This document shows, in pieces, positions 51,491 through 61,674 of a DNA stretch of 64,000 nt (the stretch's first letter is position 1; each line of letters starts with the position of its first letter). The DNA comes from Thiohalocapsa sp. (GTDB lineage: Bacteria > Pseudomonadota > Gammaproteobacteria > Chromatiales > Chromatiaceae), in the NCBI GenBank assembly GCA_021736785.1, contig JAIPFF010000025.1, positions 1-64,000 of the forward strand, given 5' to 3'. Below the pieces are notes generated by a model that saw only the letters and a list, made by a program, of their open reading frames with translations, had not been told where the DNA came from and searched no databases. A program made the translations under genes and the position numbers.

Positions 51491-52333
51491 CTATGCGGCC
51501 GGCTTGCGGAAGTGCATGATGCCCCAGCTCAGGTAGCCGGCTTCGCCCGCATCGGTCCAATGCCGCAGGCCCGCAATCATGCGATCGATATAGTCCGCCG
51601 AGACTTTGCCGGCGAGCTCGTCGCGCCGGCGTTCCAACTCTTCGCGCACACGTCCGTAGTGCCTGACCAACTGGTCGGTCATCTCGACGACCTGCACTTC
51701 GCGTAAGCCGTTATGGGCGGCCTGTGCCCGGTAGAACGCCATCGAGCCCAGGGAGCTCAGGTGAATGCGGTCGAGCACCGGCTGCAGCACCCCCTCGGGG
51801 CAGTCATCGGCCTGCATCGGATCGGTGAAGATCATCTGTCCGCCGGGGCGCAGCACCCGCGATGCCTCGGCCACGACTTTGTCACGATGTCCGCTGTGCA
51901 GAATCGCGTCTTGCGACCAGACCAAGTCGAACTGCTCGTCGCGGGCCGGCACGCTCTCGAAGCTGCCGTCGATCACGTCGATGCGATCGCCGAGACCCTG
52001 ATCGGCGCTCATGCTCCGGTTACGCTCGTTTTCGGTTTCGCTCAGGTTCAGCGCGGTGACCCGGCAACCGTAGGTCTTGGCCAGGTAGCGTGCGGCGCCG
52101 CCGTAGCCGGAGCCCATATCGAGAACGCGGGTCTCCGCGCTCAGGCCGTCGACCATGTCGGCCATACGCTCGACCGTGCGTCTGCTGGCGTCGCGAATGG
52201 CCTCTTGCGGTGCTTCGTAGAGGCCGATGTGAATGTCCTCGCCGCCCCAGACATGAAAGTAGAAATTATCCGCGTCGTCGCTGTTGTAGTAGGCGCGCGC
52301 GGTCTCGACGACTTCCGAGTAACCGGTGCTCAT
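51491..52333 (-). CDS. Sarcosine/dimethylglycine N-methyltransferase (betaine synthesis)
   Basis: YYNSDDADNFYFHVWGGEDIHIGLYEAPQEAIRDASRRTVERMA; LDMGSGYGGAARYLAKTYGCRVTALNLSETENERNR. Confidence 0.92.
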   Translation of the reverse strand: MSTGYSEVVETARAYYNSDDADNFYFHVWGGEDIHIGLYEAPQEAIRDASRRTVERMADMVDGLSAETRVLDMGSGYGGAARYLAKTYGCRVTALNLSETENERNRSMSADQGLGDRIDVIDGSFESVPARDEQFDLVWSQDAILHSGHRDKVVAEASRVLRPGGQMIFTDPMQADDCPEGVLQPVLDRIHLSSLGSMAFYRAQAAHNGLREVQVVEMTDQLVRHYGRVREELERRRDELAGKVSADYIDRMIAGLRHWTDAGEAGYLSWGIMHFRKPAA

Positions 52334-53142
52334 TCTTCCTCGCCTCCTTCGATGTAGCGTTTTTCGGCGACATGAATGAAGAAGTCGGGCTCCTCTTCGC
52401 GGTAGGTTTCCTGGAAATCACCGTAGGTGGTGACGGTCTGGAAGCCGACTTCGCGCAGCAGGCGGCGCACGTAGCGCTTGCGCAGCGGGAACATGTTCAG
52501 ATGGAACACGCGGTCTTGGGGGAATTCGTACCGGAAGCGGGCCAGGGTGTCGTCCAAATGCTCCGGCGTCGCGCGGACATTGTCGCCGCAATAGTAGTAG
52601 TTGTGGCTGGGCTCGACTTTGTGGTCGAGCAGCGCGTCGTAGTTGCGTTGATCCAGAATCAGGACGCCGTCGTGGCGAAGCGTCGCGTAGAACTCCGCCA
52701 GCGCCTTGCGGCGGTCGTTCTCGTCGTGCAGGTGGGTAAAGGAGTTACCCAGACAGATCACCGCATCGTAGTAGTCGTGGACATCGCGGTTCAGCCAGCG
52801 CCAGTCGGCCTGAACAGTACGCAGCAAGAAGTCGCGGTCGCGGGCGTTGCCGAACGCCTTGGCCAGCATGTTCGGGCTGCCGTCGGCGCTGGTGACCTCG
52901 AAACCGGCGCGCAAGAGGCGCACGGAGTGGAAGCCCGTGCCGGTGGCCACGTCCAAGACCTTGCGCGCGCCGTGCTCTTTGAGCACTCGGATGAAGAAGT
53001 CGCCCTCGGCCTCTGCGCGGCCGTCCCAGTCGATCAGTTGATCCCAAAGATCGACGAAGGAATGGACATACTCGTTCTGATAGGCGTTGGTATCACGGAC
53101 TGCGAGAGGATCCGCGCCATACTGCTGCTCTGGATTGCTCAT
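52330..53142 (-). CDS. Glycine/sarcosine N-methyltransferase (betaine synthesis)
   Basis: GADPLAVRDTNAYQNEYVHSFVDLWDQLIDWDGRAEAEGDFFI; LDVATGTGFHSVRLLRAGFEVTSADGSPNML; LGNSFTHLHDENDRRKAL. Confidence 0.93.
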   Translation of the reverse strand: MSNPEQQYGADPLAVRDTNAYQNEYVHSFVDLWDQLIDWDGRAEAEGDFFIRVLKEHGARKVLDVATGTGFHSVRLLRAGFEVTSADGSPNMLAKAFGNARDRDFLLRTVQADWRWLNRDVHDYYDAVICLGNSFTHLHDENDRRKALAEFYATLRHDGVLILDQRNYDALLDHKVEPSHNYYYCGDNVRATPEHLDDTLARFRYEFPQDRVFHLNMFPLRKRYVRRLLREVGFQTVTTYGDFQETYREEEPDFFIHVAEKRYIEGGEEE

Positions 53143-53937
53143 ATCGATGGGGCCTCCAAAAGCCGGTCGAAGCGCTCGCCGCAAAAGGCGGCCGCGCGAT
53201 TGAAAACCCCGTCTGCGTTCCGAAACCATGCTGCGAAAACTGACCGCAGCATGTCGACGCGGGCCTTGGGGGCGCCGCGGCGCATCCGGTGCGTACCGCG
53301 CGGGATCTGCGCGGACGACCGAACGTTACAGCTCGGCACGAGACGGAGCGGCGTCATCGATGACGCCTGAGTGACAGTCTTATTGACTGCTGGGATGGCC
53401 GGTTGGCCGAAGAATTAGCCCGTTCAGTATACAGAGATTCGTCGGACCATTCACACCGCTGCGGCACCGAATCTTCGCCATGCTGCACGAAGCGCGCCGC
53501 CAGGGTCGATCTAAGTGCCTGAAATGAAGAGAAAAGGCGTATTGGGCCGCGGATATTGCAAGTCTCGATGCGGGCGGCGGCCCAGCACTGTGAGAACGGC
53601 CGAGAAGTGTCGGAAAAATCCAATTACGACAGCGGCTTGTATTCCCCCGCGCCGAATTGAAAATCCATTGACACCCCGACATCCGTAATCCGGTTTTCCC
53701 GGTTGCTTTATCGGGGAAATCGATCTCCACGCGCTATGCGCCGCGTTGCAGGGAGTAGGATTGGCTGTCAATGGCGCGGCACGAACAGTGCACGCATGGC
53801 GCAGCCGAGGAACGGATAACGGCGGGCGATTCGGGACACATGCCGGATGACGCGCCCGCGCTTTCGCGGAAAGCGGCGGGCCCGCGAGACGTCGGCGAGC
53901 CGCGCGGTACCGGCAGTGTCGTCGCCGACGGCGTCGG

Positions 53938-54456
53938 CTAGCCCGGCATGCTTCGCCCCGTGCCGACCGCCCTGTCGAGCAAGTCGCCGTCGCACGGGAG
54001 CGCGAGTCCGATGCTGTCGCAGAGACTCAGCAGCACGCGGCCGAAAGGACCGTGAAGTTCCGGCGTCGGCGGCGTGCCGAAGCAGGCGTCGTAAGCGCGG
54101 GCCAACTCCGCGACGAAGGCTTCGCACAGCGCCCTCAACCTCTCCTGCTCGGCACCTTCCAGTGACTCCGCGGCATCGCCGCAGGCCTGCTGCAACAGTT
54201 CGGTACCCTGTCGCGGGTCGGCCGAGCGCAGGCGCTCGGAGAAGGCCGCCAACTGATAGTCGAGTGCGGCGAGGAACATGCTGCGCTCGATCACGTCGCC
54301 GATGCCGACGCGTTTCAGCGCCGCTTCGACGTGATTTCTCTGCGCGGGTGTCAGTCTTGATCGGGCGTGGTGTTCTCGGACATTCGCGACTGCATCGAGA
54401 TGTGCGGTCGCGGCATTGCGCGCTCGAGCGTGTTTTCCGCGTCGCCAAAAAAGCAT
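53938..54456 (-). CDS. Hypothetical protein (helical, ~172 aa)
   Basis: Internal ATG at 54456 (MLFWRRGKHARARNAATAHLDAVANVREHHARSRLTPAQRNHVEAALKRVGIG...). Composition plausible; no family recognised. Confidence 0.45.
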   Translation of the reverse strand: MLFWRRGKHARARNAATAHLDAVANVREHHARSRLTPAQRNHVEAALKRVGIGDVIERSMFLAALDYQLAAFSERLRSADPRQGTELLQQACGDAAESLEGAEQERLRALCEAFVAELARAYDACFGTPPTPELHGPFGRVLLSLCDSIGLALPCDGDLLDRAVGTGRSMPG

Positions 54457-54876
54457 GCGAGGCTTCCCCCGGTTGTGGTTCCGCGTTCGTTTCCGCCGAC
54501 TGCCCTTCGGACACGCGAAAAGATGAAGCGCGCCGCGGCTCCCTGCCGTCGCAATCGACCGTGATTCACTGTACGGGTGCTTATCGCGCGTCGGCCCGGT
54601 GGCTTGCGCGTGCGAGACCCGTCGAAAGCCGCAGACCTTGCGCGTCCGTGAGCGGAGCAGCTTGCGCACCGGATGGTGCGGGAGAACATCGGCGTGCCGG
54701 CGGATCTCCCGAGAAATCAGGCGTCAATCCGGGCGCCGTGTGAGATTGTCGTATTGCTTGCCGGGTCAACCCTGAAAGTGGCGTGCGGCAATTACCTACA
54801 GTATGCTCCGATTCGCCGCCGGGCCGCCAGTGCCGAAACATGACAGTCCAAGTCTTACGCCAACCGCTTCGGCCGG

Positions 54877-55482
54877 CTACTGCTTCGGTCCGAGCTCGCG
54901 CCGCTCCATGCGCGCGGGGTCGATCTCCACTTGGCGCTGCAGCAGCGTCTCGAGGCGCTGCTGCTCGATGGCGATGTCCTCGGAGTAGCGCTGATTGACG
55001 GCCTCCATACGCAGGGAGGCATCGATGTTCGCGAGCCCGTCGGCCACCGCTGCCGAGGAGCCCGTACTGCGATCACCGGCGAGTGCGGCGGCCTCGGCAC
55101 CGTCGGCCATCTGCCCGCGCAGCGCTGCCAACTCGGCGTCGCGCTGCGCCTGCAGGTTGCTGATTCGCCCTTGCACCCTGGAGACGGCACGGTCTAGCTC
55201 GATCTTGGTCAGGTAGGCGTCCGACTCCGCATTGTCGGCCTGGATCCGCGCCTGCGCGCTCGCGGCGTCGGCGGCGTCCGGTTCTGCATAGTCCACCGTA
55301 ATCGGCCGATCGCCGGTGCCGCAAGGGACGTCGGAAAACGTCGTCACGCCGTTCTCGACGCACTCATGGACTCTGGCCACGCCCTCACTTGCCCACGGGC
55401 CGGAACAAAATATGCCCAGTCCCGCCGCCAGCAGTATCTGCGCGGCGCGTGCTTGATCTGGTCTGCTTTTTGGTCTTGCCAT
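54877..55482 (-). CDS. DUF4124-like exported protein with coiled-coil region
   Basis: Signal-like N-terminus; VHECVENGVTTFSDVPCGTGDRPITVDY; helical Q/E/R-rich C-terminus. Confidence 0.65.
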   Translation of the reverse strand: MARPKSRPDQARAAQILLAAGLGIFCSGPWASEGVARVHECVENGVTTFSDVPCGTGDRPITVDYAEPDAADAASAQARIQADNAESDAYLTKIELDRAVSRVQGRISNLQAQRDAELAALRGQMADGAEAAALAGDRSTGSSAAVADGLANIDASLRMEAVNQRYSEDIAIEQQRLETLLQRQVEIDPARMERRELGPKQ

Positions 55483-55837
55483 CGCGCTTCGTCCTCGCTG
55501 AAAGCAACAGTCACTGACCCGAGCCCGGCCATCGGCTCGAAACGCCGCGGTGCGCCGGCGCTCGCGGCAGCGGCGCAATCGCCCGGCGCGAGCCGGCAGG
55601 TCGACACCGCGCGCGCAGCCGGAGCCCGGTCCGCGCTTGTCATCCATGGTCGCACAAGATTTCCCGCCGCTATCGCGACCGGCGTCTCAGTTTTCTCGGG
55701 AGATGCGGCAACGGCTTGATCGCAACCCGGGGGGCTGAGCACTGAACGCGTGGTTATCGCGGTGCGAACCGCGCAAACGCACGCCCGGGGCCGGCGCCGA
55801 ATTCTGCGTCGGATCGACTGACGGCGGCCATTTATCG

Positions 55838-56368
55838 CTACAGCCGCGTCAGCAAGATGCGCCAAGCCGCGAGTTTGGCGTCGAAGGACATGCCCGCATA
55901 CGCGGGACTGGTCGACGGCAGGCGCAGGCGCTCCGCACGCTGCTGGTGCGGTCGCAGTAGCGGGTGAGCGCGGCGAGCGAATTCCCGTTCGGCGGTTGCT
56001 CCGTTGAAGGCGATGCAGCGGATTCCGGGGTGGCGGTCGAGCAGGGCACGAAAATCGTTCACGCGCACGCTATCGGGGCGGATGGCTGAATCCAGGCTGC
56101 CGGCGCGCTCGCAGGCGGCGATGACGTCCCAGAGCGCGATACCCGCCGCCGTCAAGGCCGCCGTGCGCGCGGCGTAGTCCGCGTCTGTCGGGATCGCCAG
56201 GAGCGCTTGCAAGATCGGCCAGAACGCATTGCGCCCGTGTCCGTAATACTGTCCGAGGCGTAAAGAAGCCTCGCCCGGCATCGAGCCCAGGATCAGCACC
56301 CGCGGATGTTCGCCGAGGATGGGCGCAAAGGCGTACTTCAGTACGCGTGCGTCGTCGGGGTTGGCCAT
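55838..56368 (-). CDS. DNA-deoxyinosine glycosylase (uracil-DNA glycosylase superfamily)
   Basis: FAPILGEHPRVLILGSMPGEASLRLGQYYGHGRNAFWPIL; ALWDVIAACERAGSLDSAI; IAFNGATAEREF. Confidence 0.87.
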   Translation of the reverse strand: MANPDDARVLKYAFAPILGEHPRVLILGSMPGEASLRLGQYYGHGRNAFWPILQALLAIPTDADYAARTAALTAAGIALWDVIAACERAGSLDSAIRPDSVRVNDFRALLDRHPGIRCIAFNGATAEREFARRAHPLLRPHQQRAERLRLPSTSPAYAGMSFDAKLAAWRILLTRL

Positions 56369-56372
56369 CGCG

Positions 56373-57287
56373 TCAGCCGGTAAGGATGATCGCCACGCCG
56401 GCGAGCATGACGGCACCGGCGGGCATCCGTGTGCGCATGTCCGGCTCCCTGAACAGCAGCGCGCCATAAAGGATGCCGAACAACAAGCTGGTTCGCTTGA
56501 CGGCAATCATGTACGCCACCTCGACGAGCGCTAGCGCCATGAAATGGGTGACGATCATCAGCGCATTCAGTGCCGCCACCGTCAGTACCGCCGCCGGTCG
56601 CCGCAGCAGGCGTTCGACCATCCGGCGCAGGCTGCGCGGCTCCCCCGGCACCATCCGGCGCAGACCGGGGGTCGCGAACAGCAGCGGTACCAGAAGCCCG
56701 AGCGTCATGAAGTAGAACGCGCCGAACTGCTGCGCCGGGATGTACTCGAGCGCGATTTTGCCCATCGTCGACGTGAAGGCGAAGATCACTGCGACGGCAA
56801 GCATCATGCGTGAGCCTGGCTCCCACAGGATAGCGGCGAGCGGGCGTGCCCAACTGCGCCAGTCGCGAAGCCGCGCTCGGCCGACATTCAGCAGCCAGGC
56901 CCCGACAACGACCAGGACGATGCCGACGAGTCCCTGCGCCGAGACCTGCTCGCCGAGCAGCAAGTAGGCAATGCCGACCACGAACACCGGCGTGAACGCC
57001 AGAAACGGGACCGTCAGCGACAGCGGATGATCGCGGATGGCCGCCATGTACAGCAGCATGGCGGCGATCTCGAGCGGCCACATCAGCAGCATCCAACCCC
57101 AGAACTGAGCCGGCAACGTCATGGGTGACGGCAGGCCGCCGAGCAGCGGCAGCAGCAACACGGCGCTCAGCGAGAAGCGGATCAGCGCCAGCTCGCGGGC
57201 CGAATAATCGCCGAGCCATGCCTTTGTCGCCGCATCGGCGGATGCCAATGCAAACGCGCACAGCAGCGCGAGGGGCAGCCAAGTCAT
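56373..57287 (-). CDS. EamA/DMT superfamily transporter
   Basis: About ten TM segments in two repeats (VFVVGIAYLLLGEQVSAQGLVGIVLVVVGAWLLN; C-terminal LLFGILYGALLFREPDMRTRMPAGAVMLAGVAIILTG). Confidence 0.88.
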   Translation of the reverse strand: MTWLPLALLCAFALASADAATKAWLGDYSARELALIRFSLSAVLLLPLLGGLPSPMTLPAQFWGWMLLMWPLEIAAMLLYMAAIRDHPLSLTVPFLAFTPVFVVGIAYLLLGEQVSAQGLVGIVLVVVGAWLLNVGRARLRDWRSWARPLAAILWEPGSRMMLAVAVIFAFTSTMGKIALEYIPAQQFGAFYFMTLGLLVPLLFATPGLRRMVPGEPRSLRRMVERLLRRPAAVLTVAALNALMIVTHFMALALVEVAYMIAVKRTSLLFGILYGALLFREPDMRTRMPAGAVMLAGVAIILTG

Positions 57288-57381
57288 GGTCTCGGCCGAT
57301 TTGCGCGCGAGCGGCGCCGAGGCGCCGACGCTGCGCCGTGGCGACGCGGGTCTCGCGCCGGGTCATGTGCATCACGGCGCA

Positions 57382-58068
57382 TCAAGGCGCATCGGTCCGA
57401 GGGGCCGCGGGCGGATCGAAGCGATAGCCGAGCAGTTCGATGTCGCGGGCGAAATGGGCCGCGACCAGGCCGGCGGTGTCTTCGTCGTAATAGTGGCGGT
57501 AGTCCCGCGAGCGGTCGGATGCCTTGCGCCGATGAGGCAGCGCTTGCGCGGGGAAACCGATGCGCCCGCAGGCGATCGCGAAGTCCTGCTGCAGGCTTTC
57601 ATAGCGACCGATGAAGTCCACGATCAGGTTGCCCCGCAGGTCGATCAGATAATCCGTCTGCAGCTCGATGGAGGTGTCGACGTGAAACTGATAAGGGCGC
57701 GCGGGGTCGAGCTTCCAGCGCAGGAAGTCGGCGAAATTGTCGTAGCCGCCCAAGTACTGCGGGCGCTCGCGGCGGATATGGTGAAAAGAGCTGACCTGCA
57801 GGTCCCACGGATTACGCACGAAGGCGAATTTGAACAGGCTGTCGAAATAGTCCTTCGGCAGCAGCTCTTTCGCGGCGACGATCTTGGCGTGACGCGGTAG
57901 CTTGGTCGCCAAGCGGTGTCCGCTCAGATGACTGAAGCGGCTGCACAGGAACATGGGCCAATACCAGGGGTCGCTCCAGCGCCGGCGTGCCAGCGCCGCA
58001 CGGACGCTCGTGCCGCCGGTCTTGGCGATATGCACGAACAGAAAGCGATATTTCGGGGACAGCAACAT
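57382..58068 (-). CDS. Sulfotransferase family protein
   Basis: RFLFVHIAKTGGTSVRAAL (PAPS-binding loop); FAFVRNPWDLQVSSFHH. Confidence 0.88.
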   Translation of the reverse strand: MLLSPKYRFLFVHIAKTGGTSVRAALARRRWSDPWYWPMFLCSRFSHLSGHRLATKLPRHAKIVAAKELLPKDYFDSLFKFAFVRNPWDLQVSSFHHIRRERPQYLGGYDNFADFLRWKLDPARPYQFHVDTSIELQTDYLIDLRGNLIVDFIGRYESLQQDFAIACGRIGFPAQALPHRRKASDRSRDYRHYYDEDTAGLVAAHFARDIELLGYRFDPPAAPRTDAP

Positions 58069-58086
58069 GGCGGCTTATTGTAGCGG

Positions 58087-59037
58087 TTACCGCCGACATC
58101 CGGCCCGATGGCGGCCGTCCTCGCGCGGCGCCGCGACGATCTGCCGGCGCGTCTCCTCGAGCGCGGCGCGCAATGCACCGGCCGGCGCCGGTAAATCCAA
58201 CGCGCGCTCGATCTCGTTGAGCGCGGCGTCCGGGCAGCCCAGAGCGACCAGCGTTTCCGCCAAGTTATTGCGGGCGATTGCATTCGACGGCTCGCGTGCC
58301 AGCAGCTGCCGGTAGCGGGATGCCGCATCTCGGTAATCGCCCCTGGCGTACGCGACATTGGCGAGGCCGAGCAGGGCCAGCGGATGCGCCGGCCAGCGTT
58401 CGAGCGCCGCGGCATAGGACGCCTGCGCAGCGTCGAGCAGACCGACGCTCTCCAAAGCCGCCGATGCCCGCAGGAAGCGGATCGGATCCGGGTCGGCCGG
58501 CAATTCGCCGGGCCGCAGAACGATCAACCCCCAGCGCTCGGCCAGATCCCAGGTTTGCATGAAGCGCTGCCAATTCATCCTGTGCCGCGGCTCGGTGCCG
58601 GAGCGCAGCAATACCCGATTGCTCTCCGGCGTCACGCCGATCACGACGGCGTAGTGCCAAACCGGCAGTTGCTCCAGGCCGAGATTCTGCAGCACCAGCA
58701 CCGGCCGGCCGGCGAGTAGTTCGGCCTGCAAGGCCGCCGGGTCGGGCGCGATGACGAAGGGCAGGCCGCCGCGGCGGCGGATGCTCGCAAGCAGTTCCGC
58801 CTGCAACGTACCGCGGCGCGCCGGCAGATAGGTCGCCGGCGCGAGCTCGTCGGGGGTTGCGGGCAGGCTTGCCGCCGAAAGCACCGTCGCGGCCGCGGCC
58901 GGGCCGCAGCGATAGGCTGTTTGAGCGAAGAAAGGCGTGTCGCCCAGCTCCACGGCCGGCCCCGCAGGCCGAGGCGCCGGTGCGGCACAGCCCGCCAGCA
59001 ACACCGCAAGCAGCAGCGCGGGGCCTCGACGTCTCAT
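58087..59037 (-). CDS. PA2778-type cysteine peptidase lipoprotein (C39-like peptidase plus TPR)
   Basis: Lipobox LAGCAAP; TPFFAQTAYRCGPAAAATVLSA; HYAVVIGVTPESNRVLLRSG; TPR C-terminus. Confidence 0.85.
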   Translation of the reverse strand: MRRRGPALLLAVLLAGCAAPAPRPAGPAVELGDTPFFAQTAYRCGPAAAATVLSAASLPATPDELAPATYLPARRGTLQAELLASIRRRGGLPFVIAPDPAALQAELLAGRPVLVLQNLGLEQLPVWHYAVVIGVTPESNRVLLRSGTEPRHRMNWQRFMQTWDLAERWGLIVLRPGELPADPDPIRFLRASAALESVGLLDAAQASYAAALERWPAHPLALLGLANVAYARGDYRDAASRYRQLLAREPSNAIARNNLAETLVALGCPDAALNEIERALDLPAPAGALRAALEETRRQIVAAPREDGRHRAGCRR

Positions 59038-59061
59038 CGGCGGTACATGCCGCGGCGCGGG

Positions 59062-59448
59062 TCAGGTGCGGGAGAAAATGTCGATGACACCGACCAAGTC
59101 GAGGACCAACAGCACCACGAAAACCGCACCCAGTAACGCGAGCACGTTGCCGCCGGCGGGCAAGCTGTCGAGATGGTGGCCGATCTCGGCCAACTCGGCG
59201 TCGGTCAGTGCGGCGACCCGCGCGGCTGCCTCCGCCGGATCGACGCCCAAGCCGACCAACTGTGCGCGCACATCGTCGCGGGCTATCCAGCCGCTGAGAT
59301 CGTCGCGCGCCATGGTCGCGTTTTCCGCCGCCGCCAACGCCTGCTCGGTCCCGACGAAAGCGGCCGCCGCGGGCTGAACCGCCGTCGCCGCAACGACACC
59401 GATGGCAGCAACCATGCACACCAGTTCGCGGAAAAGCCTGTTTCTCAT
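59062..59448 (-). CDS. PA2779-type small exported membrane protein
   Basis: N-terminal signal segment, ...LTDAELAEIGHHLDSLPAGGNVLALLGAVFVVLLVLDLVGVIDIF C-terminal TM. Paired with the PA2778-like gene. Confidence 0.82.
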   Translation of the reverse strand: MRNRLFRELVCMVAAIGVVAATAVQPAAAAFVGTEQALAAAENATMARDDLSGWIARDDVRAQLVGLGVDPAEAAARVAALTDAELAEIGHHLDSLPAGGNVLALLGAVFVVLLVLDLVGVIDIFSRT

Positions 59449-59817
59449 GTTGTAGCCTCAAGCCAACGAAATTGGACGAGCGCGAGAAGATACCAGCATT
59501 TCGTCCGCTGCGATGTGGCGGACGATGCCGGTTCGCAACGGGGGGATCGACCGATACAGACGCGCGGCTGGAGGTTGATCGGAACGCGCGATAGCCCGAG
59601 TGCCCGACGCGCCGCCGGGGCAGCAGCATGATCGCGTACGCTTCGGATACGGCCGCGGCGTCGACAGGGGGAGGGGGGCTTGCGCAGTGGTGCTTACGCT
59701 TGGCGCCCTAGGACCGGCGCGGACGTCCGCGACCCGCGCCGGGGCAGACGCGACGCCCGACAGGCGACGCGGCCCGGCGGGGACACCGGGCAGAGGAAGG
59801 TATGGCGATGGTATTGC

Positions 59818-60606
59818 TTAGGCGTCGGCGGGCACGATGTCGCGGTAGGCGTGCCAAGTTGCGTGTCCGACCAATGGCATCGCGAGAGCGAGACCGATAT
59901 AGAAGGTCAGCAGGCCGGCACCGATGAACAGCACGATCAATGCTGCCCACAGGGTCATCGGTGCCCAGTTCACCGTGACCGCTTTGACGCTGGTACGGAT
60001 TGCGGTGAAGCCGTCCACATCCCGGTCCATCAGCATGGGTACGGACACGGCACTGATCGCATAGGCGACCCAGGCCAGCACGAAGCCGACGCTGACACTG
60101 GCGAACACGAACACATTGTTCTGCCCGGACAGGAAGACCGTGCTGAAGAAGTTCTCGAGCGGCGGATGCATGCCCGTGTAGAGCAGGGCAAACAATACGA
60201 AGTTCGACATCACCCAGAGCTGCATCACGATCAGCAGGCCCGCGGTGACGACGCCGAGCTGTGCCTGATTACCTTTCCACGCCTCGAGGAAATGGCAAAA
60301 ATGCAAGGGCTCGCCGCGCTCCAGGTGGGCACTCATCTGGTACAGGCCCAGACCGATGATCGGCGCCAGCAAGTAAAAGCCCGCCGCCAGGAACGGGACG
60401 ATGAAGCCCATGTTCTCGCTGACCAGGCCGAGCGTGATCAGGCCGCTGATCAGCACCACGGCAGAGCCGTAAGTCAGGCTGTAGCGGCGCGCGCTCATCA
60501 TGTCTTTCCAGCCTTTTTCGATCCACTGCCAAGGGTGGGCCAGCGTGATGCGGTTGACTTGGATATCGTGTTGCCGAGTTGGCTCGGCGACCGCAGTGTT
60601 GTCCAT
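59818..60606 (-). CDS. DUF2189 integral membrane protein
   Basis: RITLAHPWQWIEKGWKDMMSARRYSLTYG and six predicted TM segments. Confidence 0.85.
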   Translation of the reverse strand: MDNTAVAEPTRQHDIQVNRITLAHPWQWIEKGWKDMMSARRYSLTYGSAVVLISGLITLGLVSENMGFIVPFLAAGFYLLAPIIGLGLYQMSAHLERGEPLHFCHFLEAWKGNQAQLGVVTAGLLIVMQLWVMSNFVLFALLYTGMHPPLENFFSTVFLSGQNNVFVFASVSVGFVLAWVAYAISAVSVPMLMDRDVDGFTAIRTSVKAVTVNWAPMTLWAALIVLFIGAGLLTFYIGLALAMPLVGHATWHAYRDIVPADA

Positions 60607-61162
60607 GTTCGAGTCCTCCGAAGTCTTGCAATATCGATTACGTGGTTTTTCGAAGTCGCTATCGCGGGCACGGCGCTACTGTCGGTCCCGTTGCCCGATG
60701 CGGGCAAAGGTTCCGCAGGCGCCTGCCGCGAGGGGCGGGCCGACCGGCATTCTGCGCTGCGGCCGCGTTCCGTGTCGGAGCTCGGCCGACGCCCGCGCCG
60801 GTTCGTTAAGCTTGTTTTCGTGACTGCCGGCCGAGGCGGCGGCGTGCCGGAACCGCGGCCGAAGCGCGCGTGCCCCGTAGCCGCGTGAAAAACGCGGGCC
60901 GACGCTGTGCGCGTCAACCGGCGGCCGGACGGCGTCACTCTCACTCAAGTCTTGATAAAACGCAAGCAATCGGTGGTTTAGGGTTGCGCAATCTCATGGA
61001 AAACCCTAAGCGCCGATGCGTGTTGTTCCTGTAACCGTCGGGATTCAACATGGGTGCCCGCCGTTGCCTGACTTGATCTGCGCCTCGCGAACCGCAACAC
61101 AGCCTGCAATCCCATCGGCTGGTTTCCGCGCTCCGGGACGCCCATAGCAGAGCCATACCGAA

Positions 61163-61672
61163 ATGCATGCAAAATGTCCTTTCGCTGCGCCGATCACCGT
61201 CGGGCGCGCCCATTGCCGCCATGCGCTCGAAGTGGTGCGCCGGGGCGGTTCGGAGTACGACTGTGTATCCGCGGACAGTCACGCGATTTGCGTCGAGGTC
61301 TTCGGTGCGCTGAAACGCCAGGGTCTCGAGGCTTTCGCTGTCGAGGACGACTTGACCAGCATGCCGCACAGCGTGTCTGTGAAGATCCAGACCGGTGGTC
61401 TCGACGGGCTGCGGCGGCTGCTCGGCGAAGTGCCGGCGTCCGGTTCGGCCGGAGTGGGTTCGCCTGGAGTGGGTTCGCCTGGAGCGGGTTCGCCAGGGGC
61501 GGGCGCTTCGCAGCCCGATGAGATCGAGCTCGCGGGCGCGCGCGACATCGCGGGGCTGATTGCCGCGGTCGCCGCTGCCTACGGCGGCGTTGCCTCGATC
61601 CCCTTCGCCGCCACCGCGCCCGATATGCTGAACTGCAAGCTCGAGCGCCGCGGGCGCCGGCGGGGAGGCTGA
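61163..61672 (+). CDS. Hypothetical protein with a GSPG(V/A) repeat linker
   Basis: ORF ends 3 nt before the DsbD-like start. Contains four 15-bp repeats (61442-61501). Confidence 0.5.
   Translation: MHAKCPFAAPITVGRAHCRHALEVVRRGGSEYDCVSADSHAICVEVFGALKRQGLEAFAVEDDLTSMPHSVSVKIQTGGLDGLRRLLGEVPASGSAGVGSPGVGSPGAGSPGAGASQPDEIELAGARDIAGLIAAVAAAYGGVASIPFAATAPDMLNCKLERRGRRRGG
61442..61501. repeat. Four tandem 15-bp units (GGTTCGCCTGGAGTG-like) encoding GSPGV/A
   Basis: ggttcggccggagtg ggttcgcctggagtg ggttcgcctggagcg ggttcgccaggggcg. Confidence 0.9.
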
Positions 61673-61674
61673 GC

